The notes under the pieces are model-generated. The model made no database searches, was not told the origin of the DNA, and worked only from the letters and a program-made list of their open reading frames with translations. Below, piece by piece: positions 9,792-19,447 of a stretch of DNA of 64,000 bases. A program made the position numbers and the translations under genes. Origin of the DNA: Hymenobacter metallilatus (GTDB taxonomy: Bacteria > Bacteroidota > Bacteroidia > Cytophagales > Hymenobacteraceae); the NCBI RefSeq assembly GCF_003944705.1, contig NZ_RWIS01000010.1:124001-188000 (forward strand), written 5' to 3'. The stretch's first letter is position 1; each line of letters starts with the position of its first letter.

Positions 9792-10250
9792 TTATGCTTG
9801 CTGCTTCTCGCTTACCAGCTTAATGGCGGCCGAGTTGATGCACAGGCGCAGCCCGGAGGGCGGTGGCCCATCGGGGAATACGTGGCCCTGGTGGGCGTCG
9901 CAGACGTTGCAGAGCACTTCCACGCGGGTCATGCCGTAGCTGGTGTCTTTCTTGTAGCGGACGGCGTTTTCCTGTACCGGCTGCGTGAAGCTGGGCCAGC
10001 CGGTGCCGCTTTCGAACTTGGTGCGGGAGTCGTAGAGCGGCGTACCACAGCACACGCAGGCGTAGAGGCCGGCCTCGTGGGCCTCACAATACTCGCCGGT
10101 AAAGGCCCGCTCGGTGCCGTGCTGACGGGTAACGTGGTACTGTTCGGGCGTGAGTTGGGCGCGCCACTCGGCGTCGGTTTTTTCAACGCGCTTATCGGGG
10201 GCCGGGCTGCCGTGGTTGGCCAGCCGGATAACATCGTTCCAGGTTTGCAT
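9792..10250 (-). CDS. msrB: Peptide-methionine (R)-S-oxide reductase
   Basis: MsrB reduces the R-epimer of methionine sulfoxide in proteins back to methionine. The 152-residue product shows the whole SelR fold: two zinc-binding CxxC pairs (the first within CVCCG, the second CNVC), the SGTGWPSF segment, GHVF, and the catalytic Cys in LCINSAA near the C-terminus. The start at 10250 gives the usual length; an upstream in-frame start at 10289 would add 13 unconserved residues. No signal peptide is seen, so it should act in the cytoplasm. It stands alone between a terminator and a lipoprotein gene. Confidence 0.95.
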   Translation of the reverse strand: MQTWNDVIRLANHGSPAPDKRVEKTDAEWRAQLTPEQYHVTRQHGTERAFTGEYCEAHEAGLYACVCCGTPLYDSRTKFESGTGWPSFTQPVQENAVRYKKDTSYGMTRVEVLCNVCDAHQGHVFPDGPPPSGLRLCINSAAIKLVSEKQQA

Positions 10251-10336
10251 GACAGGAAAAATAAGGTCAGTACAGTAATTGGTATGCAAACGCGGCGGCC
10301 AGGCCGGAAGTTTTGTGCAGCTACGCGACGTGCTGT

Positions 10337-11149
10337 TTACAACTGCTCAAATTCCCGCTCCACGCACCAGTGCCGCCACTGCTGCCGGGCAAAGCGCAGA
10401 AAAGCCGGTGGGGCCTGACGAAACTCCTGTTCTGTTTCGTAGCGACCATGCAAAAGGCCATAATACTTTTCCAGCCGGGCCGGGCGGATAGTATCGAGGC
10501 AGCAGGAACTGGCGGGTATGCGTTGGGCCGCCGGCACCGAATCGTACTGCACGACGGTGTAACCGCGCAGCGCGTACTTGGCCGGGCCTTCGCGCATAAC
10601 CAGCTTCAGATTTGAGGGACTCACGTCGCTGCGACAGGTAAGTTTGTAGATAAGGGTAGTTTCTGACTGCCCATCATGGTCGAGGTCGGTAATCGATGTG
10701 GCCCCTGACAACGGACCCAGCCATATATCGAAATTGCAATGACGTACGGCATCCTGGAGCCGCCATAGTTCTTTGTAGTCACCGTCCCGTTGCACATACT
10801 GTCGCGCAAACAATTCCACACTCTGGTCAGGTAGTTCTTGGTAAGCTTCTCCGGCCTGACCAGCTGTGTTGGCTTGTTCCTGCTCTTGTTTAAACACCAC
10901 CAGCAGGTTTTCCCCGTTGGCATCGGTCCAGCGCCAGGCTTCCAGCAACTGCCCTGGCAAACGCAGCTTAGCCGGAATGTCGGCTAGCTTTACGGCTTGC
11001 GGAGTAAGCTGAGTGATTGACGTGGTGGCCGGTACCGAATCGACTGAGGTTTTAGCAACAGCAGGCGGCCCGGTTTGGACCTGTTTACTGGCGTTATCGG
11101 AGCAGGCGGCTAGCCCAGCCAATAGTAAAGCGCATAAGAGTTGACGCAT
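10337..11149 (-). CDS. Lipoprotein, possibly M949_RS01915 family
   Basis: This 270-residue exported lipoprotein has an N-terminal signal ending in the lipobox LAAC (Cys16), then a Ser/Thr/Pro-rich linker to about residue 50. The core contains [11 protein letters not shown], a calcium-loop-like acidic stretch, followed by a [14 protein letters not shown] segment. From memory this pattern matches the Bacteroidota M949_RS01915 family, named in databases as linked to surface polysaccharide biosynthesis; I hold that assignment loosely. Its start codon lies only 39 bp from that of the divergent nnr gene, so the two promoters must overlap or lie within coding DNA. Confidence 0.75.
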   Translation of the reverse strand: MRQLLCALLLAGLAACSDNASKQVQTGPPAVAKTSVDSVPATTSITQLTPQAVKLADIPAKLRLPGQLLEAWRWTDANGENLLVVFKQEQEQANTAGQAGEAYQELPDQSVELFARQYVQRDGDYKELWRLQDAVRHCNFDIWLGPLSGATSITDLDHDGQSETTLIYKLTCRSDVSPSNLKLVMREGPAKYALRGYTVVQYDSVPAAQRIPASSCCLDTIRPARLEKYYGLLHGRYETEQEFRQAPPAFLRFARQQWRHWCVEREFEQL

Positions 11150-11188
11150 TTCACGTAGGAGTTAAGTGCATTCCAGAACCAGCAACTT

Positions 11189-12712
11189 ATGAAACTCCTC
11201 TCCGCCGCCCTAACCCGCACCCTCGACCAAGCCACTATCCAAGCGCAGGGCATTACATCCCTAGAGTTGATGGAGCGCGCTGCCACGGCGTTATTCGATT
11301 GGATACTGACGGAGCTGCGCCCGGCCTACTCCACTCCGATTCATCTGTTCTGCGGCCCCGGTAACAATGGCGGCGACGGACTAGCCCTGGCCCGCCTGCT
11401 CCACGAGGCCGGCTACGCGGCGCACGTCTGGCTGCTGCCCGCCAAAAGGTACTCGGCCGATTTTACGGCCAACCGCCTGCGGCTGCCCGCTGAAGTTCCC
11501 TGCCAGGAGTTGGCAGCGGCCCGGTTCCCGGAGTTGCCCGCCAGCGCGGTGCTGATAGATGCCCTGTTCGGCACGGGCCTGAGCCGGCCGCTAACGGATC
11601 TGGCGGCCGAGGTGGTGGCGCATCTGAACCGGAGCCCCGCTTTGCGGATTGCGGTGGACCTGCCCTCGGGCTTATTGGCGGATGCCCCCCAGCCACCCGA
11701 CAGCCCCCTTGTGCAGGCCCACTATACATTGTGCTTTGAGCTGCCCAAACTGGCTTTCCTGCTGCCTGGTCACGCGGCGTTTGTGGGAGAGTGGCACACC
11801 CTCCAGATCGGGCTGGAACAGGAGGTTATCCACAATATGGCTGTGGATAACTACTTTATTGAGGATAACTACCTGAAAGGATGCTTGCCGAAGCGCCCTA
11901 GGTTCAGCCACAAAGGCACGTTTGGCCATGCCCTGCTGCTGGCCGGCAGCCAGGGCAAGGTGGGGGCAGCCGTGCTGGCCGCCACGGCCTGCCTGCGCGG
12001 CGGAGTGGGGCTGCTGACGGTGCGCGTGCCGCAGGTGGGCTATGCTATCCTGCAAACCGCCGTGCCCGAAGCCATGTGCCTCCCCGACTCGGCCCCAGAC
12101 ATCCTCACCGAACTACCCGACCTGACGCCCTACGCCGCCGTGGGTATGGGGCCGGGGCTGGGCCAGCAGGCTGCCAGCCGGGAGGTGCTGCGCCAGCTGC
12201 TGCAAACGGCTACCGTGCCGTTGGTACTCGACGCCGATGCGCTGAACCTGCTGGGCGCCAACCGGGAGCTGCTGGAGCTGCTGCCACCCGATACCCTGCT
12301 GACGCCCCACCCCAAGGAGTTTGAGCGCCTGGTAGGAATTCCCGCCCGCCACGATTACCACCGCCTGGAGCAATTGCGCGCCTTCGTCCGCCAACACCGC
12401 TGCTACTGCGTGCTGAAAGATGCCTATACCGCCGTGGCCGCGCCCGATGGCACTCTCTACTTCAACGGCAGCGGTAACCCCGGCATGGCCACCGGTGGCA
12501 GCGGCGACGTGCTAACGGGCCTGCTCCTGGCCCTGCGCGCCGATAAGCGCCTCTCTGCCCTCGACGCGGCCCTTTTGGGCGTGTATGCCCACGGCCGGGC
12601 CGGCGACCTGGCGGCCCAGGAAACCGGCGAAGCGGGCCTGATTGCCAGCGACCTGGTGCGTTTTATCGGGCCGGCTTTGCAGGAGCTGACGGCCTCAGCG
12701 CCCGGGCTTTGA
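11189..12712 (+). CDS. nnr: Bifunctional NAD(P)H-hydrate epimerase / ADP-dependent dehydratase
   Basis: This 507-residue fusion repairs hydrated NADH and NADPH. The N-terminal domain (about 1-215, YjeF_N) epimerises the R and S hydrates and shows the CGPGNNGGDGLALAR nucleotide loop near residue 52 and a DALFGTG segment. The C-terminal domain (about 230-500, ribokinase-like) is the ADP/ATP-dependent dehydratase, with GMGPGLGQ, LDADALN, LTPHPKEF and the GNPGMATGGSGDVLTG loop containing the catalytic Asp. Length and order are standard. Its 3' end overlaps the convergent GH92 gene by 18 bp. Confidence 0.96.
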   Translation: MKLLSAALTRTLDQATIQAQGITSLELMERAATALFDWILTELRPAYSTPIHLFCGPGNNGGDGLALARLLHEAGYAAHVWLLPAKRYSADFTANRLRLPAEVPCQELAAARFPELPASAVLIDALFGTGLSRPLTDLAAEVVAHLNRSPALRIAVDLPSGLLADAPQPPDSPLVQAHYTLCFELPKLAFLLPGHAAFVGEWHTLQIGLEQEVIHNMAVDNYFIEDNYLKGCLPKRPRFSHKGTFGHALLLAGSQGKVGAAVLAATACLRGGVGLLTVRVPQVGYAILQTAVPEAMCLPDSAPDILTELPDLTPYAAVGMGPGLGQQAASREVLRQLLQTATVPLVLDADALNLLGANRELLELLPPDTLLTPHPKEFERLVGIPARHDYHRLEQLRAFVRQHRCYCVLKDAYTAVAAPDGTLYFNGSGNPGMATGGSGDVLTGLLLALRADKRLSALDAALLGVYAHGRAGDLAAQETGEAGLIASDLVRFIGPALQELTASAPGL

Positions 12713-14982
12713 GAAGGAATACGGAGCAGCCGGGCCGGTAGTGCCCCGGCTGCGGTTGGGTATCGGGGTCATGTCGAAGTTCAGCGTGGCACCTTGCAGC
12801 AGGGTTTCATGGCTGAGCCAGTTCTGGTTGTAGGCCTGCCCGTTCAGCGTGAGCGTGTTGATGTAGCGGTTGGCGGCGCTGTTGTTGGGCGCATTCAGCG
12901 TCACCTGCTTGCCGTTTTCCAACGCCAGCGTCACTTTAGGGAAAAGCGGGGCACCCAGCACGTACTGGTTGGTGGCGGGGCACACCGGGTAAAAGCCCAG
13001 GGCTGAAAACACGTACCAAGCCGAAGTCTGACCGTTGTCCTCGTCGCCGCAGTAGCCGTCGGGGTGGGCTGGTAGAGGCGGTTGAGGGTTTCGCGCACCC
13101 AGTACTGCGTTTTCCAGGGCTGCCCGGCATAATTGTACAGGTAGGTCATGTGCTGGATTGGCTGGTTGCCGTGGGCGTAATTACCCATGCCCGCAATCTG
13201 CATTTCCCGGATTTCATGGATAACGGAGCCGTAGTAGGAGGCATCAAACACCGGAGCCAGGGTAAACACGGTATCCAGCGCCGCCACAAAGGGCTTGGGG
13301 CCGCCCATCAGGTTCATCAGCCCCTGCACATCATGAAAAACCGACCAGGTGTAGTGCCAGCTGTTGCCCTCGGTGAAGGCGTCGCCCCACTTAAACGGGT
13401 TGAAGGGCGCCTGGAACGTGCCGTTCTGGTTGCGGCCCCGCATCAGGCCGGTTTGCTTATCGAAGAGGTTACGGTAGTTCTGGCTGCGCTTCTCGTAGAG
13501 CTGCACTTCCTTTCGGGGCCGGCCCAGGGCTTTACCCAGCTGGGCAATGGCGAAGTCGTCGTAAGCGTATTCCAGGGTGCGGGCCGCGCTTTCGTTAATT
13601 TTGACATCGTAGGGCACGTAGCCGAGCCTGGTATAGTAGCTGGCACCGGCCCGACCCACGGCTTCCAGTGGCCCTTGGTTGTTGGCCCCTTTCAGGGCGG
13701 CTTCATACAGGGCATTGATGTCGTAGCCCCGCACGCCTTTCAAGTAGGCATCGGCCACAATGGAGGCCGAGTTGTTGCCCACCATGATGTTGCGGTAGCC
13801 CGGGCTGGCCCACTCCGGCAGCCAGCCGCCTTCCTTATAGGTGTTCACCAAGCCCTCCTGAATCTGGCTGTTCACGCTGGGGTACAGCAGGTTCAGAAAC
13901 GGAAACAGGGCCCGAAACGTGTCCCAGAAGCCGGTATCGGTGTAGAGGTAGCCGGGTAGCACCTGCCCGTTGTAGGGCGAGTAGTGCACCGGCTGGCCCT
14001 GGGCATCCAGCTCGTAAAACTTGCGCGGAAACAGCAGGCTGCGGTACAGGCAGGAGTAAAACGTGCGTTGCTGGGCCTCCGAGCCACCTTCCACCTGAAT
14101 GCGGCCCAGCTGCCGGGCCCAGGCAGCGTGGCCCTTCTGCTTCACGGTTTCAAAGTCGGCGGCCCCTATTTCCTGCTCCAGGTTGCGCAGGGCCTGCTCC
14201 GGGCTGATAAAGGACGACGCCACCCGTACCTGCACCTGCTCCCCCTTGCGGGTTTTGAACCCTACCACGGCGCCAGTGTGGCCTGCCGTAGCCTCCAGCA
14301 GCCTGCCATCCAGCACCTTGTCCTGGTAGATGGTGGTACTGCTGAAGGCATGGTCGAACTCCAGCACAAAGTAGTTTTTGAAATTAGCCGGTACGCCCCC
14401 GCTGTTGCGGGTAGTATACCCAACAATGCGGCGCTGCTCCGGCAAAATCCGGACGTGGGAGCCCTTATCGAGGGCGTCGAGGATTACGTAGGCGCTGTCG
14501 GTGCGCGGGAAGGTAAAGCGGAAGCGGGCGGCCCGCTCGGTGGGCGTCAGCTCGGCGGTTACGTCGTGGTCGGCCAGGTACACCCGGTAGTAGTGCGGCT
14601 GAGCCACCTCGGCCTTGTGCGAAAACCAGCTGGCCCGCTCCTCTTCCTCAAAACGCAGTTTGCCGGTGATGGGCATGAGGGCAAACTGCCCGTAGTCGTT
14701 CATCCAGGGCGAGGGCTGGTGCGTCTGCTTGAAGCCTTTGAGCTTATCGGCCGAATACTGGTAGGCCCAGCCGCTGCCCATTTTGCCGGTTTGGGGTAGC
14801 CAGAAGTTCATGCCCCAGGGCAGGGCAATGGCCGGGTAGGTGTTGCCATTGGATAGGCTGGGCTTGGAGTCGGTACCCATTAGGGGGTTCACCAGCTCCA
14901 CCGGGTCGGGGGTTTGGGCCTGGGCAATACCCATCATCAGATAACTCATCAGAGCCAAGGCAGCCCACACTCGTTTCAGCAT
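12695..14982 (-). pseudogene. GH92 alpha-mannosidase, interrupted by a single frameshift
   Basis: This is a glycoside hydrolase family 92 protein, a calcium-dependent exo-alpha-mannosidase group active on N-glycans and mannans. A signal peptide begins at the ATG at 14982 (ending GIAQAQ) and is followed by the family start VNPLMGTDS. The main frame runs to about 13062, then loses sense and would end at 12931. The correct C-terminus continues in another frame from about 13060 to 12695 (FSALGFYPV onward). Restoring one base in the G4 run at 13061-13064 rebuilds DGYCGDEDNGQTSAWY and a 762-residue protein. The break lies inside the most conserved, catalytic motif of the family. Real inactivation and a homopolymer sequencing error are both possible. 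Confidence 0.9.
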
Positions 14983-15056
14983 AGCGCAGTATTGCGGAGC
15001 CTGCACCGTACAGGCCAAGCAAGAATAGCCGATTTTGCGCAGGAACCTGCATATGA

Positions 15057-16061
15057 TCAGGAAAAACCCACGGCCTGCCCCCGGGTGGCCCACCACACCG
15101 CCAGAAACAGCAGCAGCATTACCCCATCCGTGAGCAGGGCAAAGTAGTAGTCAGGGCGGGTTTCCTCGGCCAGCCAGATAACGGCGGCGGCCACCAGCAA
15201 GGGCAGCAGCAGGGCCGCCTCCTGCCCGGCCGGGGCCCCGGGCGGCACCAGCAGCGCCGCCCCCCCCAGGGCCACCAGGGCCAGCAGCTTGGTGGCCAGC
15301 ACCCCAAACACGCCCGGAAACGTGCGGGTGCCGGTAGCTCGGTCCTTGCTGTAGTCCCGGATATCAAACACCAAGGCCAGGGCCAGAATAAACAGGAAGC
15401 GCCGCAGAAACAGTATGCCCACCACAGGCTCCAGCAACTGCCGGCCCAGGTACAGGGCCGGCACCCACACGGTAACCCCGGCCCAGACGTAGGCAATCAG
15501 AAATACTTTCAGCAGAGGTACATCCCGCAGAGCCCACCAGCGGCCGTGGCGCCGGAGCAAAGGCAGGGAGTACAGCACCGAAATCAGGGCCAGATGCAGC
15601 AAAAACGGCGTGAGGAGTAGCAGTCGGTCATCGGTCAGGAACAGCCCCCCTGCCCCCGCTCCGGCCAACAGCGTAACCACTACCAGCTGCCGGCGGTGCC
15701 CCCGTATCCACTGCTTGCGCCTTGAGAGGCCGGGCTGCTGCCCCTGTTTGTAGGGCAGCACGCTGTCGAGGTTATAGAGAAAGAGCGTGGCGGCAAAAAT
15801 CAACCCACCAAGGCGCAGCGGAATGTGTACCCGCCAGAACAGAAACGTGGCCCACATCAGCCCCAGGGCCGCCCCCGACAGCCACGTACTGCTGTACAGC
15901 ACGGCATCGAGGCAGCGGCGAAGCAGGCGAAACAAGGCGGACACAGGCAGACGGGTTGAGCGGGCAAGATACCACCGAAACCCGGCTGCCCCGGTGCCCA
16001 CCGGCCTGGGGCAACCAACGCAACAGCCCCCGGCGCCAGTACTGACGGCCGGGGGCTGCAC
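15057..16061 (-). CDS. UbiA-like prenyltransferase family membrane protein
   Basis: This polytopic membrane protein has about eight or nine hydrophobic helices and two Asp-containing loops in UbiA-like positions: YNLDSV near residue 95, and FDIRDYSKDRATGTRTFPG near 239-257. The second fits the family's second Asp motif; the first is degenerate compared with NDxxD. Members transfer prenyl groups to aromatic acceptors, but Bacteroidota carry many such paralogues of unknown substrate. The start is uncertain: the frame opens with GTG at 16061, and a GTG at 15944 (VSALFRLL) gives a more natural N-terminus. It lies just upstream of the GH92 gene and downstream of ppa, all on the minus strand. Confidence 0.78.
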   Translation of the reverse strand: MQPPAVSTGAGGCCVGCPRPVGTGAAGFRWYLARSTRLPVSALFRLLRRCLDAVLYSSTWLSGAALGLMWATFLFWRVHIPLRLGGLIFAATLFLYNLDSVLPYKQGQQPGLSRRKQWIRGHRRQLVVVTLLAGAGAGGLFLTDDRLLLLTPFLLHLALISVLYSLPLLRRHGRWWALRDVPLLKVFLIAYVWAGVTVWVPALYLGRQLLEPVVGILFLRRFLFILALALVFDIRDYSKDRATGTRTFPGVFGVLATKLLALVALGGAALLVPPGAPAGQEAALLLPLLVAAAVIWLAEETRPDYYFALLTDGVMLLLFLAVWWATRGQAVGFS

Positions 16062-16086
16062 GGTGTGTAGAAAGGAGTAGGATGGA

Positions 16087-16668
16087 TTAGCTCAGGGCCT
16101 CCTGTACGTCTACTGCATCTTGGGGGTTGCCTTTGGGAAAGGTTTCCTCATACAGCTTGATGCTGTCTTCAATTATACGGTAAGCATCCTCGCGGCCCAT
16201 AAACCGCTCTACGCTTACTTGCTTGTGCTCCAGGGCCTTGTAGTCCTCAAAAAAGCGCTGCATCTCCAGCAGGGTGTGCGGGGGCAGGTCGGCAATGTCG
16301 TTGTAGTGGTTCACCGACACGTCGTTGGCGGCCACGGCAATAATTTTGTCGTCTTCTTCGTCCTGGTCTATCATCTGCATCACGCCAATTACCTTGGCTT
16401 CTACCAGGCACATGGGCACAATATCCACGGAGCAGAGCACCAGAATATCCAGCGGGTCTTTATCGTCGCAGTAGGTTTTCGGAATGAAGCCATAAGCGGC
16501 CGGATAATGCACGGCCGAAAACAGTACCCGGTCCAGTTTCAGCAGGCCGCTGTCTTTGTCCAGCTCATATTTGCCTTTCGAGCCTTTCGGAATTTCAATG
16601 ATGCCATTCACAACTTTCGGAGCGTCTTCGCCGCGCGCCACGTCGTGCCAGGGGTTAAAATGAGCCAT
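16087..16668 (-). CDS. ppa: Inorganic pyrophosphatase, family I
   Basis: This soluble enzyme hydrolyses pyrophosphate to orthophosphate and pulls biosynthetic reactions forward. The 193-residue sequence has the family I features: [14 protein letters not shown] near residue 25, [12 protein letters not shown] near 55, and the metal-binding [10 protein letters not shown] near 69-78. The C-terminus is acidic. The ATG at 16668 is well supported, as the N-terminus FNPWHDV matches relatives. The upstream gap carries one of the inverted heptamer repeats described separately. Confidence 0.97.
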   Translation of the reverse strand: MAHFNPWHDVARGEDAPKVVNGIIEIPKGSKGKYELDKDSGLLKLDRVLFSAVHYPAAYGFIPKTYCDDKDPLDILVLCSVDIVPMCLVEAKVIGVMQMIDQDEEDDKIIAVAANDVSVNHYNDIADLPPHTLLEMQRFFEDYKALEHKQVSVERFMGREDAYRIIEDSIKLYEETFPKGNPQDAVDVQEALS

Positions 16669-16676
16669 TCTTATTT

Positions 16677-16811
16677 AGTTGTCAGTTTTTGGTTGTCAGT
16701 TGTTAGTTACTCGTTGTTTGTGGCTTGTTATCAGGTTGTAAATACCTGAATACCATACGGAAGCGGCAGGCAGTTTTCCACTGACAACTGACAACCAGCA
16801 ACAAACAACTC
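16677..16811. repeat. Inverted heptamer-repeat element (ppa/pafA gap)
   Basis: The left arm (16677-16730) is built of units close to GTTGTCA, and the right arm (16779-16811) of their complements (ACTGACA, ACAAACA). The two arms can pair imperfectly around a loop of about 48 bp. It fills almost the whole gap between ppa and the alkaline phosphatase gene. Confidence 0.8.
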
Positions 16812-16815
16812 TTTT

Positions 16816-18603
16816 CTACCAGCCCAGCACTTCCGGCAGGGGCTGCCCGGTACAGCCGTCGGGCTCCTGAATGTGGAGCCAGCGGGCCAACGTCGGCGCA
16901 ATATCGGTAATCTTTGCCGGAGCTGATGAGTGTCCGTGCTTTACGCCCCAGCCCCAGAATACCACCGGTACGTGCGTATCGTAATTGCCCGAGGAGCCGT
17001 GGGTGGTACCCTTGTTGACCGGATATTGATAGGACTCCAGCCAGCCCGGCTCCAGCACCACCAGCACGTCGCCGGAACGCTTAGGGAAATAGCCGTTTTC
17101 CAGATACATCAGCATTCCACTCTCCCAATGCGACTTCTGCACGTCCTCGGCGGCCAGGGCCCGCGTTACACCTGCAAACTGCAGCATTAGGGCGGCGGCT
17201 TCGCGTTGTACCTGGTACAGGTCCAGCTTTTTCTGCGTGATGAGCGGACGGTTCAGGTACACCTGCTGGTTTTCGTAGCTCATTACCCACTGCCCAGGGC
17301 CGTGCAAGCGCACCAAGCGCTGCTGCAGGGAGTCACGCATGAGGCCCGGGCCCACGGAGCCGGCCGGTATCTTCTTGTCGAGAAGAAAATTGGGGGAGTG
17401 GGCGGCACCGTGGTCGGCACTCAGAAATACCAATACCTGCTTTTTGCCAACGGCCTTATCCAGGTAGGCAAACAGCCGCGCCAGGTCCTGGTCCAGGCGC
17501 AGGTAGGTATCCTCCGCTTCAATGGAGTTGGGCCCGAACTGATGCCCCACGTAATCGGTGCTGCTGAAGCTCAGGGCCAGACAGTCCGTTTGCCCGCGCT
17601 GGCCGAGCTGCTCGGCCCGCATGGCTTCCAGGGCAAAATCGAGGGTAAGCGAGTTGCCAAACGGGGTGGAGCGAATCAGGTCGAGGTTACGGGCCGAGGC
17701 TACCGGTGCTTTTTCGCCGGCAGCTTCTATATTGCCCTTTACGGCAGAGCTGGGGGCGGCACTCAAAGCCGGCAAATCGTGCGGAAATACTGGTTTGGCC
17801 TCCCCCTTGAACGCTCCTTCCCAGGCAACATCATCGGGCGAGCTTTCCGTGTACTGCGCAATGGGCAGCAGCGTGTTCCAGGCCTGGTCGAGGTAGTTGG
17901 CGGCCCGGTTTTCGGCGTTGAATTTTACCACCCACTCCGGCAGTTGCTGGGTGTAAAAGGTACTGGTAATAAAGGCCCCGTTGCCACCGTCGTACCAGTA
18001 GGCTGCATTAGCAGCGTGCCCGGCCGGCAGAATGGAGCCCCGGTCCTTGATACACACCCCAATTACCTTGCTCTGGAAGTTGGTAGCCAGCCGCAGCTCG
18101 TCGGTGATGGTAGTCGTGAGCATATGGCGCGGCGACTGTTGCCCCGCTGCCGCCGAGCCGCCTACGGCCTGCACCGTTTTATCCTCGGTTACATACGTGC
18201 CTTTGCCTTCCTCCCGCACCAGCCAGTTGTTGCCGATGATGCCGTGCACCGAAGGCGTTGTGCCCGTGTAGATGCTGGCATGGCCCGGCCCGGTGTAGGT
18301 AGGCACGTAGTTGTAGTGGGCGTTTTCGTAGCTGAACCCCTCCCCCAGCAGGCGGCGAAAACCACCGCTGCCGTACTTATTCCAGTAGCGGTACAGGTAA
18401 TCGTAGCGCATCTGGTCTACCACAATCCCCACTACTAATTTGGGGCGTTCCAGAGGTTTACCAGCTTTTTGCGCGAAGGCAGGTACCGCCAGGGTGGCGG
18501 CCAGCAACAGGCTCAAGGGTGTTTTCAAAACAGTAGGAAAGTAAGAAGCAGCTCTTGGGGAGCTGCTGAAGGGTTCGGAGTCCCAAAGATAGTCCTGCCT
18601 CAC
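16816..18603 (-). CDS. pafA: Alkaline phosphatase, PafA type
   Basis: This exported phosphomonoesterase of the alkaline phosphatase superfamily is of the calcium-insensitive PafA kind common in Bacteroidota. A signal peptide (LKTPLSLLLAATLAVPAFA) precedes ERPKLVVGIVVDQMRYDY, where the Asp binds metal. The nucleophile Thr lies in YVPTYTGPGHASIYTG; further metal ligands are in SSTDYVGHQFG and LSADHGA, and the last His in GTTHGS. The ATG at 18603 leaves about 25 residues before the signal peptide, so a TTG at 18528 may be the true start. It is divergent from the HAD phosphatase gene, with a shared short control region. It probably scavenges phosphate in the periplasm. Confidence 0.92.
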   Translation of the reverse strand: MRQDYLWDSEPFSSSPRAASYFPTVLKTPLSLLLAATLAVPAFAQKAGKPLERPKLVVGIVVDQMRYDYLYRYWNKYGSGGFRRLLGEGFSYENAHYNYVPTYTGPGHASIYTGTTPSVHGIIGNNWLVREEGKGTYVTEDKTVQAVGGSAAAGQQSPRHMLTTTITDELRLATNFQSKVIGVCIKDRGSILPAGHAANAAYWYDGGNGAFITSTFYTQQLPEWVVKFNAENRAANYLDQAWNTLLPIAQYTESSPDDVAWEGAFKGEAKPVFPHDLPALSAAPSSAVKGNIEAAGEKAPVASARNLDLIRSTPFGNSLTLDFALEAMRAEQLGQRGQTDCLALSFSSTDYVGHQFGPNSIEAEDTYLRLDQDLARLFAYLDKAVGKKQVLVFLSADHGAAHSPNFLLDKKIPAGSVGPGLMRDSLQQRLVRLHGPGQWVMSYENQQVYLNRPLITQKKLDLYQVQREAAALMLQFAGVTRALAAEDVQKSHWESGMLMYLENGYFPKRSGDVLVVLEPGWLESYQYPVNKGTTHGSSGNYDTHVPVVFWGWGVKHGHSSAPAKITDIAPTLARWLHIQEPDGCTGQPLPEVLGW

Positions 18604-18651
18604 TGGAGTTACGTACTACCATCGTCTCTTCCGCCATGTTATCCTTTTGGT

Positions 18652-19377
18652 ATGCCTGTTTCTCCGCCCTACGGCCTCATTTTCGACATGGATGGCGTAC
18701 TCATCGACAACACGCCTGAGCAGGCCAAAGCCTTTCAGCTCCTGTTCCGCGACCTGGGCCTGACGACCAACGCCCGCCGTCTGCTCAGGCGCCTCAACGG
18801 AATGCCGGCCAGCGCCATCCTCAAAACCGTTTTTACCAGTCCGGTATCTGCCAAACAGCTTACTGAGTATGCTGCCCAGCGCGAGCTTCTGTACCGGGTG
18901 CTGTACTGGAACAAGCGCCGCGAGGTAGCCGGCCTCAGCGCGTTTCTGCAAGCTGCTCGTGCGGCCGGCTTCCGCATTGGTCTGGGTACCGGTTCCGCTA
19001 CCGATACCATTGCGTATATAATCGACCACCTGGGTCTGCGCCGGTATTTCGACGTAATAGTGGGCAAGGACGACGTGCGCAACGGCAAGCCCCACGCCGA
19101 TACCTACACCGTTACGGCCCGCCGGCTGGGCATTTCGCCCGGGCGGTGCGTAGTAGTTGAGGATGCCATTTTGGGCGAACAAGCAGCCTATCGGGCCGGT
19201 ATGCACTGCATTGGTATCACTACCACCCTGAAAGCTGCTGATTTTCAGGCCCCGCTCCTTACTGTCTCAGATTTCACGGAGCTAACCCCGCAGCGAATTC
19301 TGGAGTTGCTGGACCACCACCCGAAATCACCCAAGCCCAGCCGGGAGCTTGCCAAACGGCAATACGCACAGCAATAA
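18652..19377 (+). CDS. HAD family phosphatase, beta-phosphoglucomutase-like
   Basis: This cytoplasmic HAD hydrolase of 241 residues has motif I as FDMDGVLIDN (nucleophile and acid/base Asp), a helical cap up to about residue 85, motif II as LGTGSAT, the motif III Lys in GKPHADTY, and motif IV in CVVVEDAILG. This pattern is that of subfamily I beta-phosphoglucomutase-like phosphatases, which act on small sugar phosphates or other phosphometabolites; the substrate cannot be read from sequence. The ATG at 18652 starts directly before the motif I strand. A stem-loop follows the gene. Confidence 0.9.
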   Translation: MPVSPPYGLIFDMDGVLIDNTPEQAKAFQLLFRDLGLTTNARRLLRRLNGMPASAILKTVFTSPVSAKQLTEYAAQRELLYRVLYWNKRREVAGLSAFLQAARAAGFRIGLGTGSATDTIAYIIDHLGLRRYFDVIVGKDDVRNGKPHADTYTVTARRLGISPGRCVVVEDAILGEQAAYRAGMHCIGITTTLKAADFQAPLLTVSDFTELTPQRILELLDHHPKSPKPSRELAKRQYAQQ

Positions 19378-19393
19378 GGTGCGCACCAGCAAA

Positions 19394-19423
19394 ACGGCCC
19401 GCCTCCTTCCGGAAGCGGGCCAT
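19394..19423. terminator. Stem-loop between HAD gene and atpG
   Basis: Inverted repeat GGCCCGC / GCGGGCC (19396-19402 and 19415-19421) with an inner TTCCGGAA. It lacks a strong T run, so it may be a weak bidirectional terminator between the convergent genes. Confidence 0.6.
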
Positions 19424-19447
19424 TGATACTCTTGCCGGGTAGAAATT

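Noticed and set aside
13150..14799. Two plus-strand frames opposite the GH92 gene
   Set aside because: Shadow frames of a high-GC gene; GH92 motifs on the minus strand are unambiguous apart from one frameshift.
17206..18438. 410-codon plus-strand frame opposite pafA
   Set aside because: Same antisense artefact; the phosphatase active-site motifs lie on the minus strand.
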